From: Spirochaetota bacterium
Lineage (GTDB): Bacteria > Spirochaetota > Spirochaetia > Sphaerochaetales > Sphaerochaetaceae
Length of the DNA: 31,361 nt
Assembly: GCA_023401595.1 (NCBI GenBank)
Contig: JAEXDQ010000044.1
Coordinates: forward strand, 1-31,361
Reading direction: 5' to 3'
Made by a program: the position numbers and the translations under genes. A model generated the notes under the pieces. That model had not been told where the DNA came from and did not search any database. It saw only the letters and a list, made by a program, of their open reading frames with translations. The stretch's first letter is position 1, and each line of letters begins with the position of its first letter. Positions 24,565-31,361 of this stretch are shown here, piece after piece.

Positions 24565-25094
24565 GTTTCAGAGGGACGACAATCGTCGCGGTACGGAAGA
24601 ACGGACATGTGGCCATAGCGGGCGACGGCCAGGTTACCGCAGGAGATACGGTCATGAAGGGCAACGCCCGGAAGGTCCGGCGTCTGTTCGACGGAAGGGT
24701 GATCACAGGGTTCGCAGGCGCGACCGCGGACGCTTTTACATTATTTGAATTGTTTGAGAAAAAGCTGAAACAGTTCAACGGGGACCTGACGCGCGCCGCC
24801 GTGGATCTCGCCAAGGAATGGCGGATCGACAGGAACCTTCGGAAGCTCGAGGCCATGATGTTGGTCTCCGACGGCAAGAAAATCTTCTTGATCAGCGGTA
24901 CCGGAGACGTCTTGGAGCCTGAATATGACGCGATCGGCATTGGTAGCGGCGGGAACTACGCCCTTGCGGCGGCCCGTGCGTACCTTGATTCGGAGGTAGC
25001 GCTCGAGGCGGTGGACATCGCGCGCAAGAGCCTTGAGATCGCATCGACCATCTGCATCTATACCAACGGCTCTATCATCGTGGAGGAAATGTAA
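24561..25094 (+). CDS. hslV: ATP-dependent protease peptidase subunit HslV
   Basis: A 177-residue proteasome-like N-terminal-threonine hydrolase that forms a double hexamer capped by HslU. The reading MSFRGTTIVAVRKNGHVAIAGDGQVT matches the family. Cleavage after G5 would expose catalytic T6. Other landmarks are NARKVRRLFDGRVITGFAGATADAFTLFE and the terminal CIYTNGSIIVEEM. The GTG start overlaps the xerC stop (GTGA), and hslU begins 5 nt after the stop, so the three are translationally linked. Confidence 0.97.
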   Translation: MSFRGTTIVAVRKNGHVAIAGDGQVTAGDTVMKGNARKVRRLFDGRVITGFAGATADAFTLFELFEKKLKQFNGDLTRAAVDLAKEWRIDRNLRKLEAMMLVSDGKKIFLISGTGDVLEPEYDAIGIGSGGNYALAAARAYLDSEVALEAVDIARKSLEIASTICIYTNGSIIVEEM

Positions 25095-25099
25095 GTCAA

Positions 25100-26515
25100 A
25101 TGGAACAACAGAAGAATATAATGCTCGACGACATGGTTCCCGCGCAGATCGTGAAGGAACTGGACAAGTATATCATCGGACAGGACAAGGCGAAGCGGAC
25201 CATAGCAGTCGCGCTCCGCAACAGGACCCGTCGCAAGAGACTCCCCGAGGGAATCCGCGACGAGGTTTCCCCGAAGAACATTATCATGATCGGGCCTACC
25301 GGCGTAGGTAAGACCGAGATAGCCCGGCGTATCGCCAGGCTGTCCAACGCTCCGTTCATCAAGGTGGAGGCGACCAAGTACACCGAAGTCGGGTATGTCG
25401 GTCGCGACGTGGAATCCATGATCCGGGATTTGATGAGCATCGCCGTGCAGATGGTGAAGAAGGAGATGGCGCAATCTCAGGAGGACGTCGTCAAGCGCAG
25501 GGTGGAGGATCGTCTGATCGACCTGCTGCTGCCCGACTTGAAGAAGAATCCTCCGGAAGACGCCGCGGCGGAAAGCGCCGTTACGGACGTAGTGGTCAGC
25601 AACGGTGTTTCGTCCGGTTTTTCTGAAGCTACCGATTCCACGAAGGAAAAGTTCCGCAGGATGCTGCAGGACGGCAAGTTCGACGACAAGGAGGTCGAGA
25701 TCACCGCAGCCGCGCGTTCCCAGGGAATCGGCATAGAGATGATGGGCAGCGGCAACCTTGAGGATATCCAGGACGCCATGAACAGCCTCGGCAGCATCTT
25801 CGGTAACAAGGCGAAGCGCCGCAAGGTGACCATCAAGCGGGCGAGGGAGATTTTCACCGACGAAGAGATGGAGAAGAGCGTCGATCAGGATCGTGTGATA
25901 GACGAGGCCAAGGAACGTACTGAGCAGATGGGCATCATCTTCATAGACGAGATCGATAAGATCGCCGGGACGAACGGTGCAAGCTCCGGCCCCGACGTCT
26001 CACGCCAAGGAGTCCAGAGGGATATCCTGCCGATAGTCGAAGGGACCAAGGTCTCAACGAAATGGGGGATCATCGACACGACCCACATTCTGTTCATCGC
26101 CGCCGGCGCCTTCCACATATCCAAGCCTTCCGATTTGATTCCCGAATTGCAGGGGCGCTTTCCGTTGCGTACCGAACTCGACGATCTGAAGACCGAAGAC
26201 TTCTTCAGGATACTGAAGGAACCCGAGAACGCCATTACGAAGCAGTATCATGAATTGCTGAAGACGGAAGGCGTCGATGTCCAGTTTACCGACGATGCAA
26301 TCAACCGGATCAGTGAGATCGCCTGGGAGGTGAACAGCACCAGCGAGAACATCGGCGCAAGGCGTCTCTATACGATCATGGAGCTGCTTCTCGAAGAGCT
26401 GTCGTTCAGCGCGTCGGAGCTTGCGGGCCAGACCGTGACGATTACGCCGGCCTATGTCGACCAGCGGCTGAACGATGTAGTGAGCAACCAGGATCTCAGC
26501 CGGTATATCCTGTAG
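25100..26515 (+). CDS. hslU: ATP-dependent protease ATPase subunit HslU
   Basis: A 471-residue AAA+ unfoldase that feeds proteins to HslV. The start VPAQIVKELDKYIIGQDKAKRTIAVALRNRTRR is typical. Walker A GPTGVGKT is at 65-72, the pore loop region EVGYVGRDVE follows, the I-domain occupies about 110-245, Walker B IIFIDEID is at 279-286, and the sensor-2 segment SENIGARRL lies near the end. The C-terminus SRYIL is the tail that docks into HslV. GGAGG inside the hslV end is the likely ribosome site. The FlhF-like gene follows only 9 nt later. Confidence 0.97.
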   Translation: MEQQKNIMLDDMVPAQIVKELDKYIIGQDKAKRTIAVALRNRTRRKRLPEGIRDEVSPKNIIMIGPTGVGKTEIARRIARLSNAPFIKVEATKYTEVGYVGRDVESMIRDLMSIAVQMVKKEMAQSQEDVVKRRVEDRLIDLLLPDLKKNPPEDAAAESAVTDVVVSNGVSSGFSEATDSTKEKFRRMLQDGKFDDKEVEITAAARSQGIGIEMMGSGNLEDIQDAMNSLGSIFGNKAKRRKVTIKRAREIFTDEEMEKSVDQDRVIDEAKERTEQMGIIFIDEIDKIAGTNGASSGPDVSRQGVQRDILPIVEGTKVSTKWGIIDTTHILFIAAGAFHISKPSDLIPELQGRFPLRTELDDLKTEDFFRILKEPENAITKQYHELLKTEGVDVQFTDDAINRISEIAWEVNSTSENIGARRLYTIMELLLEELSFSASELAGQTVTITPAYVDQRLNDVVSNQDLSRYIL

Positions 26516-26524
26516 GAGTCGTTG

Positions 26525-27871
26525 GTGAAATACATTACGATCGTCGCCAGGAATTATGATGAAGCCGTCCGCAAAGGCCGAGCCCAATATGGCGAGGCCC
26601 TGCGGATCCACAGCAGGCGGGACATTCCTGCCCGCGGCGGTTTCCTGTGGCTTGGCAAGAAGACCAGGACGGAGATCACTTGTTATCTGTCGGAATCCGG
26701 CAAGGGCGGCGGTGAAGACCGCGATGCCCTGCTGAAGGAATTCGAACGTGAAGCCAAGACTCCGGCCCCTGGTTCGTCGGTCGTGATCGACGAATCGTCC
26801 CCGAAGCAAACTCCGCAGACGGAGATGGACGGGACGGCCGGGACGGCCGGGACGGCCGCCGTTGCGCCAAGTCCAGCCGGAACCTCAGTCGGAGCATCGG
26901 CCGTCGCATCGGCCGGAGCCTCCGATGCGACGGCGATTTCCACAGCGGGAGCCGTCGGGGGCGTGGTTTCGGAGGGAGCTTCTGAAACCGTGGGGGGAGC
27001 CGTCGGGCCCTCTGCCGCGGAAGACCGGTTCGAGGAGCTATTGGCCCATGGAAGGGAGCTGTTGCTGCGCAATGACTTTTCCCGCGGGTATATTGACGGG
27101 ACGCTGGAAGGGCTCCGTCTTGAACAGCGGACTTTCCAGACCGTTCCGAGCCAAGAGGAATTCGAGTTGCGGCTCGTGGATCGGATCCTCGCTTCCGTTG
27201 AAATCGACCATGCCAGTCAGCTTCATCCGCCGAAGGTGTTCATCCTGCTTGGCCCGACGGGAATCGGCAAGACCACGACGATAGCGAAGATCGCCGCATT
27301 GTACGGGACGCTGCCCCCTGAAGAGTTCCGCCGTAAAGTCGCTATCATTACATTGGACACGTTCCGTATCGGGGCCTACGAACAGATAGCGTCCTTTGGA
27401 GAGGCGCTGGCCATACCTGTGTTCAGCGCGGAAGGGGAGGAGGAGTTCTATCGTCTGCTTGACAAGCTTTCCGACTATGACTTGGTTCTGGTCGATACCA
27501 TAGGTAAAAGCCCTCGGGACAAGGAACTCGCCGTCAAGATGAAAACGCTTCTGTCGGTTCCGGCAAAGGAGCGGACTAAGTGCTATCTGGCGGTCAGCGC
27601 GTCCATGAAGGAGGCTGACATATACAAGACGTTGGAACAATTCGCTCCGTTCGGCATTGAAAGCCTTGTCGTCACCAAGACCGATGAGACCCAGACCATC
27701 GGAAATATCGTAAGCATCAGCAATGAACGCAAGTTGCCGCTTTTGTTCATCACCGATGGGCAGAAGGTGCCCAAGGACATACACAAGGCTTCCGGCGCCT
27801 ATGTCCTGAATCTTTTGCAGGGGTTCAGCATGGATTTCGGAGCGTTGTGGGAGAACCAGATATCCCCATGA
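26525..27871 (+). CDS. flhF: FlhF-like SRP-family GTPase, apparently orphan
   Basis: A 448-residue protein with the FlhF layout: an N-terminal B domain (KYITIVARNYDEAVRKGRAQYG...IHSRRDI, 1-60), a low-complexity Ala/Gly/Ser/Thr linker (about 85-165), a helical N region, and an SRP-type G domain. G motifs are intact: GPTGIGKTTT (243-252), ITLDTFRIGAYEQI, DTIGKSPRDKE (324 on), TKTD (384-387), and a closing ITDGQKVPKDI. FlhF sets flagellar position and number. The GTG at 26525 has AGGAG 6 nt upstream; the TTG at 26522 is too close. It follows hslU by 9 nt and no other flagellar gene is in the window, including the usual partner flhG. All motifs are intact, so selection for some function is inferred. 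Confidence 0.88.
   Translation: MKYITIVARNYDEAVRKGRAQYGEALRIHSRRDIPARGGFLWLGKKTRTEITCYLSESGKGGGEDRDALLKEFEREAKTPAPGSSVVIDESSPKQTPQTEMDGTAGTAGTAAVAPSPAGTSVGASAVASAGASDATAISTAGAVGGVVSEGASETVGGAVGPSAAEDRFEELLAHGRELLLRNDFSRGYIDGTLEGLRLEQRTFQTVPSQEEFELRLVDRILASVEIDHASQLHPPKVFILLGPTGIGKTTTIAKIAALYGTLPPEEFRRKVAIITLDTFRIGAYEQIASFGEALAIPVFSAEGEEEFYRLLDKLSDYDLVLVDTIGKSPRDKELAVKMKTLLSVPAKERTKCYLAVSASMKEADIYKTLEQFAPFGIESLVVTKTDETQTIGNIVSISNERKLPLLFITDGQKVPKDIHKASGAYVLNLLQGFSMDFGALWENQISP
26831..26857 (+). repeat. Three tandem 9-bp repeats inside flhF
   Basis: GGGACGGCC is repeated three times without change and encodes Gly-Thr-Ala three times. It lies in the low-complexity linker between the B domain and the GTPase, where the following 130 nt also use a biased Ala/Gly/Ser code. 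Because the unit is 9 bp, copy-number changes would keep the frame. Confidence 0.9.
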
Positions 27872-27967
27872 CCTCCGCCGCAGGGGCCTCTGTTCCTTGA
27901 GCGTAGGGAAATAGGCCTTGCGTATCGTCGCCTCTGGAAAAACCAGACGGCCGCCCCGCGGTCAGTA

Positions 27968-28498
27968 TCAGACCTGCGCGGGTTGTACGCATCCATTCAC
28001 GTAGTCGGCGAATTCCATGGAGACGTCCATGATGAATTTGCCGATCACGCTTTTCCGTCTGTGGTTCTTTGATGCGAAGACTACTTCAATTTCTTCATCT
28101 CCGGTCTGTGTGGTCGTGATTGTCGCATGAACGCCCGAAAGAAGCTTCGGCCGGTCGGATGGCGAATGTGTGAATACCTCGCAACCGATGATTGAATCGT
28201 ACGGTATCAACCGGATATCGTTCTTTCTCGAGAGACAGAGCATTTTCGCCTCGGTGTCCATACAGAGCAGGATACCTTCGTCGCAGTCGTTGACGAACGA
28301 ATGTTTTTCATTGAAGTTCAGCCTCTTTTTTTTCATGACCGCCAGCGTATCAAGCTCCAGCCGCGCCATGACCTGCTTGAATTGTGCGGCGGCGACGGCT
28401 TTCCTCTTCTTGCTGGTAAGCATCGTATAGAGATTCCACAAGGTGCAGGCGATCAGGATTAACGCTACGATATAGAGCGCGATCTGTGAGGCTGTCAT
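27968..28498 (-). CDS. Single-pass membrane protein of unknown function
   Basis: A 176-residue protein I cannot assign to a family. One membrane span lies at about 5-27 (IALYIVALILIACTLWNLYTML), followed by a strongly basic stretch (SKKRKAV), which predicts the C-terminal part in the cytosol. The soluble part has alternating short beta strands (GILLCMDTEAKMLCLSRKND, IRLIPYDSIIGCEVF, HATITTTQTGDEEIEVVFAS), reminiscent of a PH-like barrel, then a terminal helix. The ATG at 28498 follows GGAGGGAA and is well supported; a longer frame to 28789 is rejected. It converges with flhF across a 96-nt gap and is divergent from the sigma-54 activator gene. Confidence 0.8.
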   Translation of the reverse strand: MTASQIALYIVALILIACTLWNLYTMLTSKKRKAVAAAQFKQVMARLELDTLAVMKKKRLNFNEKHSFVNDCDEGILLCMDTEAKMLCLSRKNDIRLIPYDSIIGCEVFTHSPSDRPKLLSGVHATITTTQTGDEEIEVVFASKNHRRKSVIGKFIMDVSMEFADYVNGCVQPAQV

Positions 28499-28681
28499 GA
28501 TTCCCTCCATTGGACCGAACCGGAATTCTTCTGGACCGCGAGCCCGTTCCCTTCCGTCGGCAATGACAAATGTACCATGATATGCTTTTCTTTGGGAGTC
28601 CTTGCGGACAAGAAAAACGACCCGCCTATTTTTCAAAAGAAAACACTGGCTCTGATTGAAAAACTGAGGTACACTACACCG

Positions 28682-28697
28682 TGTTTCATTTGAAACA
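28682..28697. promoter_or_regulatory. Palindromic operator upstream of the sigma-54 activator gene
   Basis: TGTTTCA-TT-TGAAACA has perfect 7-bp arms and contains the GTTTC-N4-GAAAC core also found at 30798-30811. It lies 37-52 nt before the regulator's GTG start. A possible -10 element TACACT (28670-28675) is just upstream, so a bound protein would sit near the transcription start and could repress. A weaker version, TTTTC-AAAA-GAAAA, lies at 28630-28643, about five helical turns away. Autoregulation by the adjacent activator is inferred. Confidence 0.6.
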
Positions 28698-28733
28698 TGA
28701 TGAATCATTCTGAACGACATGATGGGGTAAGCG

Positions 28734-30701
28734 GTGACAAAGATTCTCGTGATCGTCCCATACCGGGAATTGCAAGACCTGTTTGACAAGGCTATCAGCC
28801 AAGCCGATACGAGCGGACTGGATATCAGGACTACCCATGTATACGGTACCGATCCAAGGAAGCTCGAGTATTTGTCCGACTACGACATCATAGTCGCCCG
28901 AGGCATTACCAGCGCCGCGATCGGTCGTTTTTTTCCGAACATCCATAGAGTCGATATTACGATATCCTCCAGCGATCTCGTTTCAGCCATCTGGCAATGC
29001 AAGCGGGACTATGGAATCAGGCCGGTCGGCATACTTGTCGCTGATGACGGTATCTGCAACCCCGAACAGCTTGAGGATCTTGTCGGCATGCCCATCAGCC
29101 TCGTCCAGATAAAGGACGAGGATACGGTCCCGACGGTAATCGATCAGCTTTCAAAGCAAGGCTGCCAGGTCTTCATCGGTGGGTTGACCGTCTGTAGGAT
29201 CTGTGAAAACCTCGGCGTCCCGTATATTCATATCAAGACCGGCGAAGCCGCGGTGGTACGGGCGGTGACCGAAGCCGTCACCGCCGCGCGTACCTTGGAC
29301 AAGGAGCGTACCAGGGCGAATCTGCTGGCCACCGTCTTGAACAACTCGAAGGAGGCCATGCTGGCCATCAACAACTACGGCGTGGTCATTGCCGCGAACA
29401 GTCCCGCGAACCAGCTGTTCTTCAACGACTCCGAGGAGCGGCTCTATGGCCGGCATGTCAGCTCCTTCTATCCCGACGCCCAATGGATGTCCACTCTGGA
29501 GACAGGCGTAGAACTGGAAATGATCCAGTCCGTGAACAATGAGCAGCTGTTGGTCACGCAGGTACCGATCATGGTCGATTCGGAAAGCGTCGGCGTCCTG
29601 ATTACATTGCAGAGTATCGAGACAATTCGCGAAACGGAACACAAGATCCGCACGGAGATGCATAAGAAGGGGCTTGTCGCCCGCTATCACTTCAGCAATA
29701 TCCTTTGCGGGAATGCAGGAATGCGCCAGTTGATTGTAAAGACGCTGCGATATAGCCAGGTCGACAGCAACGTGTTCATTACCGGAGAGACCGGAACCGG
29801 AAAAGAATTGTTTGCCCAGAGCATCCACAACGCCAGCGACAGAAGCGCGCAGCCGTTCGTGGCTGTGAACTGCGCGGCGTTGCCTGAACAGCTTCTGGAA
29901 AGTGAATTGTTCGGCTATACGGAAGGCGCCTTCAGCGGCGCGGCGAAGGGTGGGAAGCCGGGGTTGTTCGAGCTGGCGCACAAGGGCACCATCTTTCTTG
30001 ATGAGATAGGGGAGATGCCTATCCTGTTGCAGGCGAAGATACTGCGGGTGCTGCAGGAAAAGGAGATCCGGAAGATAGGCGGAGATCAGGTCGTGCCGGT
30101 GGATGTCCGTATCATATGTGCGACGAACCTCAATATCTATGACCAGATCAGAAAGGGGCTGTTCCGGGCCGATCTGTTCTACAGGATCAACCTCCTGAGC
30201 GTCGCCATTCCGCCGCTTCGTGAACGGAAGGAGGACATCGGAATCATTTTCAGACATTTCGTGACAATGTTCTCCAGTCAGTTCAATCTCAAGGTCCCTG
30301 TCGTCACGCCTGATGCGATTCTGGAATTGGAACGGTACCGGTGGCCGGGGAACATACGTGAGCTGCGAAATTGCGCCGAACGTCTCATTGTGTTGAATTC
30401 GAATGCGAGGATCGACGCGGATGCGATAAAAAGCCTGGAACTCGGACAGGAAGGGACCTTGGGGCCGATTGATACCCGCGAGGTTTTGACGGCGACCCCT
30501 TCGGCGGCCGCTTCGCCTGTCGGTGAAGCACTGCCGGTCTCTTGGAACAGGCTGCCGGCGGATGAGCTTTACAGACGCTTCGTGGAAAGCGGCATGAGTA
30601 GGGAACGGTTCTCACAGATGACCGGCATCAGCAGGACTACGCTGTGGAGGAAATTCTCGGCGTTGGAGGCTTTCGGCTCTCCTGAAACCTCTTCTCCTTG
30701 A
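28734..30701 (+). CDS. Sigma-54-dependent activator with PrpR_N and PAS domains
   Basis: A 655-residue enhancer-binding protein. Residues 1-190 form a PrpR_N-type sensor (ILVIVPYRELQDLF, YDIIVARGITSAAI), the fold that binds small carboxylates in PrpR. A PAS domain follows (about 205-300). The AAA+ domain (about 325-560) has Walker A GETGTGKE (351-358), Walker B IFLDEIGE (420-427), and the sigma-54 contact loop written GAFSGA (398-403) rather than GAFTGA. A Fis-type helix-turn-helix ends the protein (about 621-645). The GTG start at 28734 follows GGGG. It stands just before a sigma-54 promoter serving a pdxA-like gene, so that operon is the likely target. Ligand unknown; a C4 acid sugar is a guess. 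Confidence 0.92.
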   Translation: MTKILVIVPYRELQDLFDKAISQADTSGLDIRTTHVYGTDPRKLEYLSDYDIIVARGITSAAIGRFFPNIHRVDITISSSDLVSAIWQCKRDYGIRPVGILVADDGICNPEQLEDLVGMPISLVQIKDEDTVPTVIDQLSKQGCQVFIGGLTVCRICENLGVPYIHIKTGEAAVVRAVTEAVTAARTLDKERTRANLLATVLNNSKEAMLAINNYGVVIAANSPANQLFFNDSEERLYGRHVSSFYPDAQWMSTLETGVELEMIQSVNNEQLLVTQVPIMVDSESVGVLITLQSIETIRETEHKIRTEMHKKGLVARYHFSNILCGNAGMRQLIVKTLRYSQVDSNVFITGETGTGKELFAQSIHNASDRSAQPFVAVNCAALPEQLLESELFGYTEGAFSGAAKGGKPGLFELAHKGTIFLDEIGEMPILLQAKILRVLQEKEIRKIGGDQVVPVDVRIICATNLNIYDQIRKGLFRADLFYRINLLSVAIPPLRERKEDIGIIFRHFVTMFSSQFNLKVPVVTPDAILELERYRWPGNIRELRNCAERLIVLNSNARIDADAIKSLELGQEGTLGPIDTREVLTATPSAAASPVGEALPVSWNRLPADELYRRFVESGMSRERFSQMTGISRTTLWRKFSALEAFGSPETSSP

Positions 30702-30795
30702 TAGGGCTCCGCTGTGCCATCAGGCTTGACGCCCCTGGCCGGATGGGATATTCCTCGATGCCAAATTTGCAACTATATTTCAATGATTTTGACCA

Positions 30796-30835
30796 ACGTT
30801 TCATGCGAAACGTTTAATTTGAAACAAATTGAAAC
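30796..30835. promoter_or_regulatory. Enhancer-type cluster of GTTTC/GAAAC sites
   Basis: A perfect palindrome ACGTTTC-ATGC-GAAACGT spans 30796-30813. A second copy with one arm mismatch, GTTTA-ATTT-GAAAC, spans 30812-30825, and a further half-site GAAAC is at 30831-30835, 10 bp after the previous one. The core equals the operator before the activator gene. The cluster is about 180 bp upstream of the -24/-12 promoter, a usual distance for an upstream activating sequence. Confidence 0.65.
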
Positions 30836-30927
30836 AGGCCAATCATGTCCGACGACCATGCGCCTTTCGGATATCTTTTTCGGAACGCAAATGTTAATAA
30901 AATCTTAATTATTGATATCGTATCGTG

Positions 30928-30956
30928 TTGTAAACAAAAATTAGCATAATTATAAC
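30928..30956 (+). promoter_or_regulatory. Possible sigma-70 promoter upstream of the -24/-12 promoter
   Basis: TTGTAA (30928-30933, 4 of 6) and TATAAC (30951-30956, 5 of 6) are separated by 17 bp. The surrounding 30880-30990 is very A/T-rich, so a chance match is quite possible. If real, it gives basal expression independent of the activator. Confidence 0.3.
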
Positions 30957-30992
30957 TATCGGTTAGCACTTGATTAACATATTTGTGCAAAC

Positions 30993-31009
30993 TGGCACGC
31001 AATTTGCTA
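30993..31009 (+). promoter_or_regulatory. Sigma-54 (-24/-12) promoter of the pdxA-like operon
   Basis: TGGCACGCAATTTGCTA matches the sigma-54 consensus TGGCACG-N4-TTGC at every defined base, with the invariant GG (30994-30995) and GC (31006-31007) at the required spacing. Transcription should begin near 31019, leaving a leader of about 50 nt before the short ORF at 31068. A sigma-54 activator gene lies immediately upstream. Confidence 0.88.
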
Positions 31010-31067
31010 TGGAAAACATGTGCGATACGTTCGGCATATCCAACGGTCGTAATGTACGAAAGGAAAT

Positions 31068-31184
31068 ATGTCTGAAGGAGAAGGGGCTTCGTTGCAAGGA
31101 GGAATGCGGACGACCGTGCCGATATACGGTTTCCGTACAATGACGCCGCTTGCAGACCTTGTATCCGTGAAAGGAGAAGACTGA
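31068..31184 (+). CDS. Short ORF (38 codons) coupled to the pdxA-like gene
   Basis: An ATG at 31068 follows AAGGAAAT and opens MSEGEGASLQGGMRTTVPIY, ending SVKGED. Its TGA (31182-31184) overlaps the pdxA-like ATG in TGATG, and the downstream ribosome site (AGGAG, 31172-31176) lies inside it. It is the first frame on the transcript expected from the sigma-54 promoter. No family is recognised. It may be a small protein, a coupling leader, or chance. Confidence 0.4.
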   Translation: MSEGEGASLQGGMRTTVPIYGFRTMTPLADLVSVKGED

Positions 31185-31361
31185 TGGAGAGAAAACCCAT
31201 ACTGGGGATATTGCTGGGGGACGGGGCCGGGGTAGGGCCGGAGATCGTGGCGAAGTGCGCGGGGGCGCACTTCTTCGACGGGTACTGCCGGCCCGTGGTG
31301 ATAGGTGACGCGAGGATCTTCGACCGCGCGCTGCGGCTGACCGGGCAGGCCGTGGCCGTGC
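31184..31361 (+). CDS. PdxA-family dehydrogenase, 5' part only
   Basis: The first 59 codons of a PdxA-family oxidoreductase; the gene runs off the window. The opening RKPILGILLGDGAGVGPEIVAK matches the family start (ITMGDPAGIGPEI), with Gly in place of the usual Pro. A second strand, PVVIGD, follows as expected. True PdxA oxidises 4-phosphohydroxy-L-threonine in vitamin B6 synthesis, but PdxA2 relatives oxidise D-threonate/D-erythronate 4-phosphate beside DUF1537 kinases. Control by a PrpR_N sigma-54 activator fits the catabolic PdxA2 role. AGGAG lies 7 nt before the ATG. Codon third positions are almost all G or C, more extreme than in the other genes here. Confidence 0.82.
   Translation, partial: MERKPILGILLGDGAGVGPEIVAKCAGAHFFDGYCRPVVIGDARIFDRALRLTGQAVAV

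Noticed and set aside
29151..30257. Long minus-strand frame opposite the sigma-54 activator (368 codons)
   Set aside because: It is an antisense shadow of the AAA+ region with no family features and no ribosome site.
30905..30975. Two IHF-like sites (TTGATA and TTGATT contexts) between enhancer and -24/-12 promoter
   Set aside because: Both miss a conserved base of the YAA half, and the region is so A/T-rich that such matches are expected by chance.
31018..31143. 41-codon Cys-rich frame after the sigma-54 promoter
   Set aside because: Its ATG sits at the predicted transcription start, so it would have no ribosome site, and it overlaps the better-placed frame at 31068.

Overview
The window looks like chromosomal core DNA from a spirochaete, with a Sphaerochaeta-like lineage as my best inference. 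The main reason is gene order. A compact division/cell-wall (dcw) cluster, mraZ-rsmH-ftsL-murF-mraY-ftsW-ftsQ-ftsA-ftsZ, lacks ftsI, murE, murD, murG and murC. It runs on through xer, dprA, xer, hslV and hslU, the order known from Borrelia and Treponema. A nadK-recN pair and a set of GH57/DUF4912 glucan genes fit the same group. No rRNA, tRNA, CRISPR array or intact insertion sequence was seen.

Layout. 1-263: no gene, one strong hairpin. 264-1376 (-): butyrate kinase, divergent from a small CPHC thioredoxin/glutaredoxin-like protein (1588-1845). 1846-2182: a possible decayed small gene. 2183-5753 (+): a DegT/DnrJ-family protein that lacks the PLP lysine, then NAD kinase and RecN, tightly packed. 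5820-8162 (-): a GH57/DUF3536 glycoside hydrolase. 8468-10898 (+): a 29-codon leader ORF coupled by ATGA to a DUF4912 protein, followed by a GH57 glucan-branching enzyme and a strong terminator at 10958-11009. 11010-11594: mostly non-coding, ending in a 10-bp-periodic MraZ-type operator.

11595-27871 (+) is one long set of closely spaced genes: the dcw genes, a tyrosine recombinase with a His-rich tail, a TauE/SafE-type permease, DprA, a second tyrosine recombinase, HslV, HslU and an intact FlhF-like SRP GTPase. In Borrelia and Bacillus the large flagellar operon begins with flgB beside hslU/clpY (codY intervenes in Bacillus) and has flhF near its end. Here flhF sits 9 nt after hslU and no other flagellar gene is present, as though flgB through flhA had been deleted.

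27968-28498 (-) is a one-TM protein of unknown function. 28734-30701 (+) is a PrpR_N/PAS/AAA+ sigma-54 activator. After it comes an AT-rich control region with GTTTC-N4-GAAAC palindromes, a consensus -24/-12 promoter, a short coupled ORF and the start of a PdxA-family dehydrogenase cut by the window end. The same palindrome lies just upstream of the regulator gene, so autoregulation plus activation of the pdxA-like operon is the simplest model. It is inferred from sequence only.
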